Shown here piece by piece: positions 51,632 to 62,921 of a stretch of 64,000 bases of DNA (positions are counted from its first letter, which is position 1; each line of letters begins with the position of its first letter). The stretch covers positions 221,518,260 through 221,582,259 of the forward strand of contig OZ020611.1 of NCBI GenBank assembly GCA_963971575.1. The letters run 5' to 3'. The DNA is from Liopterus haemorrhoidalis. Lineage: Eukaryota > Arthropoda > Insecta > Coleoptera > Dytiscidae. A program made the translations under genes and the position numbers. The notes beneath the pieces are model-generated. The model did not search any database. It saw only the letters and a list, made by a program, of their open reading frames with translations, and was not told where the DNA came from.

Positions 51632-52941
51632 CAAAGTGTCTCAAAAGAAATTTTATATTTATTTAGCTTACTGCGTGAACGCAACGTATCCGAGGGGCGC
51701 GGGGGTTATGTCAATCGGTAGCCTGGCTCTTGGGAATTCAGTCGCTATGGAGCGTTTCTCGGGAGCAGACCGCGCGTTATGCGTGCGAGAGTTTTACAAA
51801 AACGGTGATTCGGCGACTGTAGCGCGTAGAAAATTCTGCAGTATTCGAGGTTTTCGCCACTTAAATGATGCGCCAAGCATTCCTCTCATTCGACATTGGG
51901 TTAAAAAGTTTGAAGAGACTGGTACAACGCTGGATAAATCAAAATCCGGGAGACCTAGGTCATCAAGAACGGTAGAAAACGTGGAGAATGTTAATCAGTC
52001 TGTTCGTGACGACCCGAACCTTTCAATTCGGAAGCGCGCAAGTGCTTTAAATGTGCATAGATCATCATTACATCGCATTATGCACAAAGACCTAAAGCTG
52101 CACCTCTACAAAATTCAATTGGTGCAAGAATTAAAGCCCCAAGATGCCAGTCAGAGGCTTAATTTCGTAAATCAGGTGATTGAGCGATTTTCAACGTTTA
52201 CCAACATTTTGTTTTCGGATGAAGCTCATTTTCATCTTAATGGCCACGTAAATACGCAGAACTGCCGCTACTGGAGTGCAACGAATCCGAAACGCAAACA
52301 TCAGAAACCCCTACATTCACCTAAAGTGACCGTATGGGCTGCGATGTCGGCGCGAGGAATTATCGGCCCTTACTTTTTTGAAGACGAAAGTGGGCGTGCA
52401 GTTACAGTGAATTCAGAGCGTTATGTGGAGATGTTAGACAACTTCTTGGTATCTGAACTGCAAAACTTTCCTGGCTATAACCAAAGAACATGGTTCCAAC
52501 AGGACGGAGCAATTTCACACACGTCCAATATGTGTCTGCCACGTGTTCGTGAAATTTTCTCAGGCAAATTGATCTCCCGGAGAGGTGACATAAATTGGCC
52601 TGCACGCAGTCCAGATTTAACCCCTATGGACTTTTTCCTATGGGGTTATCTTAAATCTAAAGTTTACGTCAATAAACCGACTTCACTGGCGCATTTGAAA
52701 GAAAATATCCATCACGAAATGGCAGCCATCCCTGAGTCCACCTGCCGAGACGTCATAAGTAATTTTACTGTTCGATTAAATGAGTGCCGAGAACGCGAGG
52801 GTCTACATTTAGACGATATTATTTTTGAGAAATAAATCCCCAAAAAGTGTATTTTAATAATTAATAAACATTTTTTCTATATACGGCTTACTTTTTTTTT
52901 AATCGATCCACTAAATATAAAATTTCTTTTGAGACACCTTG
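51632..52941 (+). mobile_element. Complete Tc1/mariner-type transposon, copy 4 (1310 bp)
   Basis: Left terminal repeat CAAAGTGTCTCAAAAGAAAT (one G to A change) and canonical right repeat, TA-flanked (51630-51631 and 52942-52943). Confidence 0.93.
51708..52835 (+). CDS. IS630-Tc1-mariner family transposase, copy 4
   Basis: 375 residues from MSIGSLALGNSVAMERF. Helix-turn-helix regions at about 19-75 and 98-130 are separated by GRPR at 81-84. The catalytic domain has D171 (FSDEAHF), D266 (QQDGAISH) and D303 (RSPDLTP), 36 residues between the last two, with D308 the alternative partner. The W/F-rich motif MDFFLWGYLKSKVY follows. D171 to D266 spacing (94) is normal for mariner-like enzymes. QQDGAIS replaces QQDGATS, and the extreme C-terminus reads FEK rather than FKK. 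No stops. It is complete within its inverted repeats, so a good candidate for an autonomous source copy. Confidence 0.92.
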   Translation: MSIGSLALGNSVAMERFSGADRALCVREFYKNGDSATVARRKFCSIRGFRHLNDAPSIPLIRHWVKKFEETGTTLDKSKSGRPRSSRTVENVENVNQSVRDDPNLSIRKRASALNVHRSSLHRIMHKDLKLHLYKIQLVQELKPQDASQRLNFVNQVIERFSTFTNILFSDEAHFHLNGHVNTQNCRYWSATNPKRKHQKPLHSPKVTVWAAMSARGIIGPYFFEDESGRAVTVNSERYVEMLDNFLVSELQNFPGYNQRTWFQQDGAISHTSNMCLPRVREIFSGKLISRRGDINWPARSPDLTPMDFFLWGYLKSKVYVNKPTSLAHLKENIHHEMAAIPESTCRDVISNFTVRLNECREREGLHLDDIIFEK

Positions 52942-52943
52942 TA

Positions 52944-54029
52944 TAAATAATGGATGTCGAACGGAAGCCAGTCGAAGAAACCAACTAACTTCTCCTCAGC
53001 CACGATGACAACCACAATTCGGGTTCTATATACAAGTTCTTCCGGGTACACCATGCAGCAGTCTCCATGTAAAGCTATAGAAGATTACCAGGCTCCTCAA
53101 CTCCCTGATGGGCAACCCTTGCCTGGAGGCAGGTTCTAGGAAATCCCGGTCAGCACGTCATGGACAAGAGGCTTCCCTTGAGTCTTCGCTTAGCTCCCAG
53201 AGCAAATTCCATTAAAATACTGTTGATGTAATTTATAATTAGTTATTAAACTGTATTGTTAAAAGCAGGAATTGATTTTCCATCAAACTATCCACGTGTC
53301 AATATGTTGTAGAATGTTATTTTTAAACTATGAAAATATGTTGGGGGCCGTTTGTTTAGCTACCTAAGTTTCTAAAAATTTCATTAAAACTTAAAATTAG
53401 AATTTATATTTTCAGCAGGTAACCCTTGAAAGAAGTAAGTTAGATTTAGTTTTTCAATTTCAGAATTAAAAAAAGTAAAAATAAATGTTTCTTCCAATAC
53501 TCCATCTTGTAACAAGTTATTTTAACTGTTTATTTTTGTGAATCTTTGACAAATTCTCGTGACAGGGAGTTAGTCTGTGGTTTCTCGACCTGTTCAATTT
53601 CTCGTAAGACGTAGCAGTTTTAGTTATTTTACTTTTTAGAATCGTTCTGTCCATTAAGCCGACTTGATCGTTTCAGCTCACTTGAGACATGGATGGTGCA
53701 AGCTGCAATATCCGTACAGAGGTGTATTGAGTTCAGATGTCTTGTACCTAACGTCCCTAGAGGTGGGCCAATGTAATAGACTTCACATTTGACCTCCGGG
53801 TTTTATACTGGATTGAACAATTGTTTCATGCATTCTGAACAGTAACGAGTTTTCTCATGTGCTTACTGACTTTACTCCCATCGATTTAAACGCATTTATA
53901 TTTTTATTTTTTTATTTTTTATTTTATACGGATATTTTACAAGGATGAAAAATTCGAAAATATTCTGTTTAATTGAAAAGCCCTTGATATAAGAGGCATG
54001 TGATACATATTTGACTGTGTCATATATTA
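52944..54029. other. Intergenic; one unidentified small frame
   Basis: A 61-codon frame at 52954-53139 (MSNGSQSKKPTNFSSATMTT...) begins 13 bp after the transposon and has balanced codon use, but no recognisable domain and no splice or promoter support. The rest is AT-rich with nothing recognised. Confidence 0.35.
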
Positions 54030-54030
54030 C

Positions 54031-54190
54031 GAGGGGTGTTTGATAAACCACTGACTTCGAAATGAAAGATTTTTTACCAAAATGCAACTTATTTTTCAAT
54101 ATAGTCTCCTTTGGACACACATTTTGCCGAACGATATTCCAACTTCTTTAAGCCTTTAAAAAAGTACCTAAGGTAATCATTGGTCAGATT
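54031..54190 (-). pseudogene. Mariner terminal fragment (C-terminus plus 3' end)
   Basis: ACGAGGGGTGTTTGATAAAC at 54031 resembles a mariner terminal repeat. Read on the minus strand, the neighbouring DNA gives KCV/CVSKGDYIEK followed by a stop, the usual mariner C-terminal KCV.L.GDYVEK. Only about 150 bp remain. Confidence 0.6.
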
Positions 54191-54324
54191 TGTGACACCT
54201 AAACATTGTGATATTCAGCTGTTTGATTAAAAAACTATTTTTTGGATTTTATTCATATGGATTATTTAGACAAATTTTATATCCCAAAATAAATTTAAAA
54301 ATGAACATAATTATCTGTTGGTTA

Positions 54325-54934
54325 TACCCACACCTTTTCACACTAGATCTTTAAGACGAGTGAACTTAAAGTTCACCGATGTTTAAGATCGGCATGCTTT
54401 CACACTTGATGTTTAAATCTCTGGTGCTGTCATCAGCTACAGTAATTTTGTCCTTAGGTTACCGTCATGAAATTACCAGTTTTGAACTGTCTGCGCAGAC
54501 GCACATTTTGAATTATTATAAACAAATATGGATATTTCATTTCATTCAACAATAAAGACACTACAATAAAGAATATATTACACCTGTATTAACATGTAAG
54601 TCGATACATTTTATCTCAATTATTGTAGCTACAATTAAAATTATTAAACACATTATTAAAATAAATAATTTTATTATAACAATAAGTATAAACTTCTTAT
54701 AACGTCGATATAATACAGTATTCTTGTTTATGATAATATAAAATGTTCACAGCACAAATTCAAGGAGTATTTTTTTATAATAGAAATTAAGTTGACAATG
54801 CGGACGAAGTTTAAGACGCAGATCTCTGTCTTAAACATCGCTTGTATTTAGACCAGGCCATACGGTTTCACATTAGCGTTTAAAGATACATTCACTTTAA
54901 CATCCGATCTTAAAGATCTAGTGTGAAAAGGGTA
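54325..54934. mobile_element. 610-bp Harbinger-like MITE
   Basis: Right end (reverse complement) TACCCTTTTCACACTAGATC. The left end is the same with a 5-bp insertion (TACCC-ACACC-TTTTCACAC), flanked by TTA (54322-54324 and 54935-54937). Subterminal ATCTTTAAGA and TTTAAAC motifs recur in inverted orientation. The TTTTCACACTAGA core resembles the TATCACACTAGA end of the MITE at 37767. Noncoding. Confidence 0.78.
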
Positions 54935-54937
54935 TTA

Positions 54938-55510
54938 GTCACAGACAGACAATTTGAACACAACAACTGCAATTCCATCAATAAAAACATTTTACTAAAG
55001 ATAAAGATATCAGTAATTCCTTAAACTACCTGGATTTAGCTATTTCTAAATTTAAAAAACAACACGAATTTTTAAAATTTACAGAAAACCCACTCATACA
55101 GACACTGTCATTCACAACTCTGCAATTCACCCAACATCACATAAATTAACAGCCTTCCATGGTTTAGTAACAGTGCCTTTAAGGCGGCGCACAACCCTAT
55201 AGTTCTCAATAGTTTCTTATACAAAACTAATAATCGGAAATAAAATTAATAACAATCTATATATCAAAATTTGCAGCGAATTTTTATCTATCTAATAGGA
55301 TATTTTAAATTGTAGAAAAAACTGTTATGTAATTGTAAATAAGCAAATTGCATTATAGACGCCATCTTGGAAATCAATCGACGCATATTTGCGTGCGATG
55401 CGGCAAATTGTAGCTAAAGCTTTATTCTACAAAAAGGTTTTGAGTTGTTTTGTTCTATACACCAAAGTTTATTGCATGAGATGATTATTACAGATGATAG
55501 ACAATAACTA
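54938..55510. other. Intergenic, no gene recognised
   Basis: AT-rich, with a few short frames lacking motifs. Confidence 0.4.
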
Positions 55511-56950
55511 GAGCCCTGCAAATCCGCGGATATCCGCCATTTTGGTGCGAATGCGGATAAATTATCATTTAAATCGTGCGGATGCGGATCGGACGCAGAT
55601 TATATATCATATCCACTCATCCGTAATATCCGCGTGAACATAAAATCTTCGCCTCTTCCTACGCCTCTTCCTACGGAAGACGCGTTTAGAACCCCAAAAA
55701 TGTATCGCTGGTGTTTGTATTGTGCTTACGGCAAGAGTGAAATAATAATATGTTACGGCATTTTTTACTTTTTTTACTCTTCCCATAAAGATCTACTTTA
55801 CGCTCACTTAAATAGTTAAATATAGTAGAGTTTATATAACAGACGTAGATACAACAATTTCTTTGGATTTATTGCCAGTTTTTTAATTTTAAAATAATTA
55901 TGTAATGTATCGCCTTATTTTGCATTTTTGGAAATATTAATAAAAATTAACCATAGTAATTTACCACATTTAAATACATATGAATCTCATATCAAATAAA
56001 AATATCTTAAAATTCATGAAATCGTCAAATAACTTTCATCTTTTGATAATATGATGAATTTAAGAATTTATTATTAAGAACATATTTTCCACACATTTCC
56101 TTGTTATTTATTGGTCATAAATGTGATAAATTAATCTATTTAATTATTTCTAAATATCGCTGTTCTAAAACAATAGTGAGATATCTTAAGAAAGTAAGTT
56201 TTTGAGATATTGCTGTTTAAAGTTTTACATTTTATATAAACTTTGTTTAAGAGTCGAATAATTGTAATTTCCATCTTTATTTTTTAATCTATATAATTTC
56301 AGTACGACGTTAGATAGAAAACATATTTCTGGACCAAGTAACATTAAAGTGATTAAATAGAAAAAAAATCAGTGGTGTTTTAAAGCAGCGATATGCCAAA
56401 TAAAGCGAAACATGTTATACTGTATCTCAGAAAGACTGATAGTAATAAATCATTTTGTCAGGCAGTTACCAGTGGCGTGCACATTTTGAACACGTTTAAA
56501 TTGGTTTTGTGTATTTCTATATTACTATTTATCATTTTATTAAACGCACGCCTGTGACCATATTTATCATATCATTAAACACACCCTTGTGACCATATTT
56601 TTCCTGAAAATTTTAGGGTCAAATTTTTATGATCTATTGTGTTTAATCCTAGTTCGTATTCCCATATAATATGTGCGGCACACTCGGTTGTTTTTAACAA
56701 TATTTCGTTTCGAACTATTCATATTTTGTCGCTTTTGTTTGGCCGCTTCTATGTGAAAAAACAATAAATTTTTACAAATAATAAATTTTATTACTATCAG
56801 TTTTTCTGAGATAGAGTATAGATATTTTATCAGACAGCAAATCCTGTGCGGATATTTTGCGGACGCGGATATTAATATTTAAAAGGCTGCGGATGCGGAT
56901 CGGATGCGGAACCTGTCTATGCGGATGCGGATACAGAAAAACGGATTCGC
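55511..56950. mobile_element. Putative hAT-like element with GCGGAT subterminal repeats
   Basis: Left part AGAGCCCTGCAAATCCGCGG with repeated GCGGAT/ATCCGC (55525-55640). The right part at 56828-56945 is dense in GCGGATGCGGAT. Repeats at both ends, in an otherwise AT-rich segment, suggest one non-autonomous element, interrupted by N-family MITE copy 2. A clean right terminus and target duplication were not found. Confidence 0.5.
56420..56816. mobile_element. N-family MITE, copy 2 (397 bp)
   Basis: Inverted ends CTGTATCTCAGAAAGACTGA and (reverse complement) CTCTATCTCAGAAAAACTGA, with TA on both sides (56418-56419 and 56817-56818). The interior is the reverse complement of 26044-26424, plus a short extra GTTTGGCCGC stretch. 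Confidence 0.88.
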
Positions 56951-57361
56951 GCAGAAAAACGTATTTAAAAAACTTAGTCGTAAGCTAACTGATAACAAAA
57001 CAAAACAAAGTAAGCTATTGTCTATAAATATAGGTACCCTCCATTAGGGTTGTACATCGAAGGCAAAACATCGATGTTTAACATCGATGTTAACATCGGC
57101 GCCTACTATCGATGTTGAAAAAACATCGAAGGAAAATCATCGATGTATCGGAAACATCGATGTTTTATTAATATTAAAAAAAGCTATTTATTTATATTAT
57201 ATTGGTTTTATTTAATAATGTAAAGATAAAATACGAAAAAAGTAACACATAATACACAAAAAGCATTTATTAGATTTTGAAATAGAAATATTCCTTTTTA
57301 ATAGTAATTAGTTTCACATTAATATTATTATACCCAATATAATAATCCTAATTTGTACCTA

Positions 57362-57543
57362 CAGTCTATTCCAAACGATTAGGCGGAACTAACCGCAATT
57401 TTCATTTTTGTAATTTGTCATTAGATATTTTTTTATATATTGAAGTTGACTTTTCCTGAACAAAATGATCAAAAGCTTCAATCAATCGGTAAAAGTAACT
57501 AGAATTGAAAATCTAGTTCCGCCTAAACCAAAGGAACAGACCT
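57362..57543. mobile_element. M-family MITE nested in hAT-like element
   Basis: Ends AGTCTATTCCAAACGATTAG GCGGAAC and (reverse complement) GGTCTGTTCCTTTGGTTTAG GCGGAAC. A second, 3'-truncated copy in opposite orientation starts at 57686, so the two form a large inverted repeat. Confidence 0.75.
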
Positions 57544-57685
57544 TACTATTTTTACATTTCTAAAATGAAATATTGGATTTTATTACAATACTAATATAGT
57601 AATCTTAATGTTAATTTTATATTATTTAACATAAAAATAACACTGTCATACACAATTATTTTTATACTTTTTTAAGTTGAAATAA

Positions 57686-57822
57686 AGTCTGTTCCTTTGG
57701 TTTAGGCGGAACTAGATTTTCAATTCTAGTTACTTTTACCGATAAATTGAAGCTTTTGATCATTTTGTTCTGGAAAAGCCAACTTGAATATATAAAAAAT
57801 AGCTAATGACAACTTACAAAAA
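57686..57822. repeat. M-family MITE, inverted partial copy
   Basis: AGTCTGTTCCTTTGGTTTAG through ATGACAACTTACAAAAAT. Lacks the other terminal 40 bp. About 137 bp are complementary to 57362-57543 across a 142-bp spacer. Confidence 0.75.
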
Positions 57823-58226
57823 TCCAGGCATTGGAGGCAAACAACTGGGAAAGTGTCAACAAGACTCAAAAAGAAAAAGTGTGTTGGCGTTGGTCGTTCG
57901 CATAGTTTGCAAAAATTAGAAGTTTCTTTTTATTTTTTCGTATTCTGCTAACTGCTAAGAAGAATAAGAACTAACACTATTAGTATTGTTATATCACAAT
58001 AGATGGCGCTTATATTTTGTGTACTAATTTTAATAAAAATTAAATTTTTAAGATTCCAGCGCCTCTAGCGGTAGTTTCTGAATTTCAAAGTTTAAACATC
58101 GACATCGGTAGTAGACATCGATGTTTTATCGATACTATCGCCAGCTGACCATCGATGGTAAATACATCGATGTTTTTAAAACAAACATCGATGTTTTCGA
58201 TACATCGATGTTTTTTCCCATCCCTA

Positions 58227-59340
58227 CACTACATATATCACATAGAAGCCGCTAGATGATAGAGAAGGTTAGGAACTTAAAAGCTGTTCCAAGGTATATT
58301 ATTCTCACAGTAAAGCAGCCTCCCCTACTAATTTCATTTGTTCTTATGGAACCTACGGCTTTTTATTAGTGTAAGGAGAAGAAGATTTTTTTTCTGATTT
58401 TAATGATGACGTTAGAACTGGCAACCTAGGATGATGAATAAGAAATTGCATAATTACGCAGATTTTAAAAAAAGTTTAATAAATTAAAGTTCAAGTACGA
58501 CATCGGTATTCATAAATCAAGAAAATGAAACAGATAAAAAATTCCAAAAGTGCATTTCTCACAGATATTCCTTTTATATATTAATAAGCAAAGAACCTCT
58601 TTAATAACTAGCAGTTCTATATAATTTTCTTGTAAGAAACACCAATAAAATTTCAAAGAACATTTTCTTATAAAAATATTCAGAGAGGTAAAAAAATTCA
58701 GAAAAGAATATTCTTGAGATACTTATTTTAATGTCTTTTAAAAAGGTGTTTCCGTCGTCATGGTAACGATGGAAAAAGTACACTTACTGTAAATTAAAAT
58801 ATTTAATTTCAAAACGTAATTATACAAGCATCAGGGCCGGTATTAGAAGGACCCGCGAAATGTAAACGAATTCATTATTTCAGAATTAAACTCTTTCGAA
58901 TTAAATTAAAATTTCCGGGGCTGGAAGTTCATAGCAGAGGCGAGAGTGCTCGACAACTTCCGGTTAAATACGAATGCTGCAAATCTCTATAACCTTTCAA
59001 ATTAGAAAACGAACTGCATTTGATTTATTTCTTTAATAAATATGGCTGAACTTCAATTAGTGCTAATTGCTTCTTTTCAAAAAACAAGTACGACTGGCAA
59101 AAATTGTTTAAATCTATCAGGCATTAATACTTAGGATTAGTTTGGTGTAGTACTTCATTTAAATACGGTTAATTAATTATAGTTGACTGCACAGTGAAAC
59201 ATAGTTTAATAAAAAGACTATCAGAAGAACTACTAGATGTACTTACTAAGATATGGTCTTTGACAAACGGTCTAACAATTTGACACATGAAGCAACAACC
59301 GATCTGACTGACGTATTATAGGTTTTCGTTTTACCATTGT
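58227..59340. other. Intergenic, no gene recognised
   Basis: AT-rich. CAGGGCCGGTATTAGAAGGA at 58834 resembles a hAT terminus, but no partner was found. Confidence 0.4.
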
Positions 59341-60123
59341 GAATTAGAAAAAGGCATAACTCAAAAACGATTAGAGAAAACGACCTGAGGTTAGAGTTTT
59401 TGGATTTCTCGTAATATATTTAGTCTAGAAAAAATTTGAGTCCTTGTTTTGCGTATTTTAAATTTATGACAAATTTTAATATGGCGTGATTTTATAGAAA
59501 TTTTCATCTTCGCATGGATATATCTCAAAAACAAAATGCGATATAGACCTGAGGTTGAAATTTTTGAAATCTTAAGGTCCAAAATGACTTGTAACCATAT
59601 TATGAATAAAAAAAAAATTTGAACATTTTAGATAGTTTTTTTTTTTTTAATTTTGATAAATCATAACTAAAAAATTGATGTGAAGTGCGAATTTTTACCC
59701 ATTGCAGGGTTTCGCAGGTATATAATAAACGAAGGAATTAGAAAAAGGCATAACTCAAAAACGATTAGAGAAAACGACCTGAGGTTAGAGTTTTTGGATT
59801 TCTCGTAATATATTTAGTCTAGAAAAAATTTGAGTCCTTGTTTTGCGTATTTTAAATTTATGACAAATTTTAATATGGCGTGATTTATAGAAATTTTCAT
59901 CTTCGCATGGATATATCTCAAAAACAAAATGCGATATAGACCTGAGGTTGAAATTTTTGAAATCTTAAGGTCCAAAATGACTTGTAACCATATTATGAAT
60001 AAAAAAAAAATTTGAACATTTTAGATAGTTTTTTTTTTTAAATTTTGATAAATCATAACTAAAAAATTGATGTGAAGTGCGAATTTTTACCCATTGCAGG
60101 GTTTCACAGGTATATAATAAATG
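59341..60123. repeat. Near-identical 394-bp tandem duplication
   Basis: Unit 1 starts at 59341 and unit 2 at 59735. They differ only by a 2-bp indel, poly-A/T lengths and one or two substitutions (for example TTTCGCAGG versus TTTCACAGG). Each unit contains two degenerate P repeats (AACTCAAAAACGATTAG and TATCTCAAAAACAAAATG phrases ~165 bp apart) plus the 3' tip of an S element. Very recent duplication, or an assembly artefact. Confidence 0.92.
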
Positions 60124-61130
60124 CCGCTGAGTGTGTAGGATAATTTTTTCTTCAAATTTTTCGTAATCACGGCAAAATGAATAATATTTTTAAAATAATT
60201 TATCGTCTGTTAATCTAAGAGCTTTAAAAACAAATTTTATGTTAAAATATTTTTTTTTTTTGTTAATTTTAATTCGAATACCTAATACCATTATTTGGGT
60301 TTCTAAATATGTGCAGTATTTTTTTTTTTTAATATATATAGCAAGGTTCATTAAGATTATGAAAATTATGCCTATGGCTTCATTGGTTGTTTTAAATCAT
60401 ATGCTCCAGCCCTCTAGTTTCGTATACATGACACAGAATGAAAATATAATTCAAGCAATTCCAACTGGTTATTAAATTTACGCTCTTAAAAATTAAATGC
60501 AACATTTGCCAAAATATATCTAGAATTTTGACAAAATAATTTAAACAAAATAAAAATGAAAAAAATAAAATAAAATTGTCTCCTCTGCCCGGGAGTGAAC
60601 CTTAGTTTACTGCGTAGCAGGCAAGCAAGCTAACTATTAGACCAGGATACGCCTTCTAGTATAGTGTGTTACATAACTGTAACTTTTGTTCTTCGTCAAC
60701 CAAAAAATGCGTTATTTTCCGAAAACATAATCTGATCAAAATTTCCTGTTTTACTATTCTGGTTCACACCAATGTACATTACTTAGATTTTTTTCAGATT
60801 TTTAGTTTAAACCATCTGGGATACAGGTGTGGGAAAAAATTTTTTTGCACAATTTGGGCAAAAATCGCATCAAAATAATTTATTTTGCAAAAATAAAATT
60901 TTGATCGTTAATCCACGTACTAAGGGCTTTCATTTGATACCCTACTCAGAATTTAAAAACATTTTTTTTTTTCGTTGAGCTCATATTTGTTTATATTTTT
61001 AGGGGATATGTTTTTTAGAAGTTTTAATATTTTTCCTATACACGGGTTAAAGAGTTGTATAAGCATGCCAAATTTCAACTCTCTAGGTTTAGCTGTTTGG
61101 CTACAATTTTTACCGAACAGACAGACAGAT
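60067..61130 (-). mobile_element. S-family element 11, tRNA-like subtype
   Basis: Minus strand. The 3' tip TTGATGTGAAG at 60067 is preceded by A6, and the hairpin is degraded (GTGCGAATTTTTACCC). Subterminal AGGGTTTCACAGGTAT follows, then the tRNA-like segment (60588-60656). The CCATCTGGGATACAGG body leads to AGCTGTTTGGCTACAATTTT and (GACA)3 at 61118-61129. The 5' terminus beyond the GTCY block is lost. Confidence 0.8.
60588..60656 (-). other. tRNA-like segment within S element 11
   Basis: Minus strand: TGGTCTAATAGTTAGC (A-box-like) and AGGTTCACTCCCGGG (B-box-like), with TTGCCTGCTACGCAGT between them resembling an anticodon arm of Gly-type tRNAs. The most tRNA-like of the three segments, but stems do not close fully. 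Confidence 0.6.
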
Positions 61131-61139
61131 ATTTTTGTC

Positions 61140-61320
61140 ATAATTCTCACTCCAAAAATGCTTAATTCTATATTTTGGCTAAAATCAAAAAAATTTTGAA
61201 CAAAATTTCAAAATTTTAGGGAAATAAAAATTTTAAATTTTATTGAAAATTGATATGCTTACAGATTTTTAGTCTTAGATCACAAATATATCACTTTTGA
61301 GTAACGGTCTAAAATTTTGA
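61140..61320. repeat. P-family tail
   Basis: TATATTTTGGCTAAAATC and TCTTAGATCACAAATATATC match the tail of the 18870-20345 array. The P array here is therefore interrupted by S element 11. Confidence 0.6.
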
Positions 61321-61934
61321 CATTTGCGGCAGATAATTTCAGCTGCAAAATGTGACTCAAAAACAGCACCTCAAGACCTCAATTAATCGCGCCAATTTTC
61401 AAAACTCCCGAAAAACTTTCTTTCGAAAACTACGTATTTCCTGGACTATTATGATTAATGTTGTGTAAGATCAAAACTTTTTAAATGAAAGAGTTAATGG
61501 TAATTTATTATTTAATAGAAAATCTTATATACTGAATCTGGAACTTAAATATTAAAATTTCGAGTCTCATATAAATCCTGTTTAAATATCTAAAAATAAA
61601 AATAATTATTAAATATTTTAAGCAGGTACTTTTAAATTATTCCACTTTAAAAAGAACTTGATAAGAGGACTCGTTAAAACCCCATGGGTAATCCTTGAAA
61701 AATATTACGTAGTACAAACCTTACAACGCAAAAAGTACCTAATTACGTTAAATCCACTACCACACGCAAACATCCACAACACGAGAAATTTTGAACAGAC
61801 ATTTGTATTTACGCATTAAATTTTGTTTTGTGGACGATATGGTATTGATAATAACTCTCTCTTTAAGTTTACAATCCTAAGATTGGTTGACAGCAGCTCG
61901 CCATTCCTCCCTGAATTCTGCTTTTCTCTTATTA
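61321..61934. other. Intergenic, no gene recognised
   Basis: AT-rich DNA with no recognisable motif. Confidence 0.4.
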
Positions 61935-62920
61935 TATATATAATTCTTTATTTCCCCTAGGCCTTGCGGCGTTTAGGGTTTTAACTAGTACATTGGAAAA
62001 TCATATAATAATAAAATAATACATTTTATGACATTCTTTCTTCTTCTTCTTCTACATTATTCCTCCGGTGTTCCCCTCTTCCTTCCTATTCTCTTTTCGG
62101 CTTCCGTCTCCGGTCTCCTTCCTTCTTGACTCCAGTTCTTCTTCTCCTTTTTCTTCGCTTTTCTTCCCTCTTTTCTTTCCTCCTCCTTTGCCTCTCTCTT
62201 TCTTTCTGTTATCAGTTCTGTCTTGCCTCTCCACATTCCTTCCTTCTTTCCTCGAGTACTCTCACCCACCTTTCTCCCTTTCCTTCTTCACTCAACAGCT
62301 CCTTTATCTCTCCCTCCTATTTGGTCATCTTTCCACATCTTTTCGTTAGGTGTTCCAAGGATTCTTCCTCCTCCCTGCACATTCTGCATATCCTATCCTC
62401 TGGTTTTGCCCAATACCTATTACTCCGTTCTTCATTTCCACATCTTAATCTGGCAATCCTTCTAACTCTGCCCCCTGCCTTTCCTCTCCTCCCTTTTAAA
62501 TATTTAGGTATTCCTACCGTCCTTATGTCTCTATACCTTTTCACATTCCTTGAATTGTCTATTCTTACTGTTTATTCCTGCTCCTTTACCTCCTTGTCTC
62601 TCCTCCTCAATTCTTCTACTATGTTTCTTCCTCCATTTCTTTTTCTCTCAGCTTCCCTTATGTCCATCCCGCATCTCCAATAGTACTCTTTCCTTGTTAC
62701 TCCCCATTCCGACAGTTTACCCTTTTGTTCTTCCTTCATTCTTTCTTCCCAGCCTTCTCTTAATATCTTCCTTCTTTCGTCCCTTCTGATTTTCTCCTCG
62801 TACTTCGCCGCCCTCGCCCCGGCTCCTACTCTCAGCTTTTCCCTCTTCATTTCCTCTCTCACTAATCTATCTAATCTAATCCCATAATCCATCTCATGTA
62901 TCCCTCTTGTACCCTTTCTA
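61935..62920 (-). pseudogene. 3' end of APE-type non-LTR retrotransposon (same family as 32.4 kb)
   Basis: Minus strand. GYMRWIMGLD (about 62905-62874) is followed after a frameshift by YGIRLDRLVREEMKREKLRV, RKEYYWRCGMDIREAERK and RRRDKEVKEQE, then in a further frame MKRYRDIRTVGIPKYLKGRR, ARLRCGNEERSNRYW and the finger CRMCREEEESLEHLTKRC. The 3' end AGGGGAAATAAAGAATTATA is at about 61935, matching 32461. It is 5' truncated at an R-element microsatellite (62922). It preserves ORF2 sequence upstream of the finger that is deleted in the 32.4-kb copy. Confidence 0.82.
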
Positions 62921-62921
62921 C

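Larger units (their letters stand above)
57044..58226. mobile_element. hAT-like element with ACATCGATGT subterminal repeats
   Basis: Left TAGGGTTGTACATCGA; right end (reverse complement) TAGGGATGGGAAAAAACATC. Both ends carry many copies of ACATCGATGT. Flanks CCCTCCAT and CACTACAT agree at six of eight positions, suggesting a decayed 8-bp duplication. Two M-family MITE copies lie inside. No transposase. Confidence 0.7.

Noticed and set aside
52954..53139. Small protein gene beside transposon copy 4
   Set aside because: No domain, no splice sites or promoter evidence; left as an unidentified frame.
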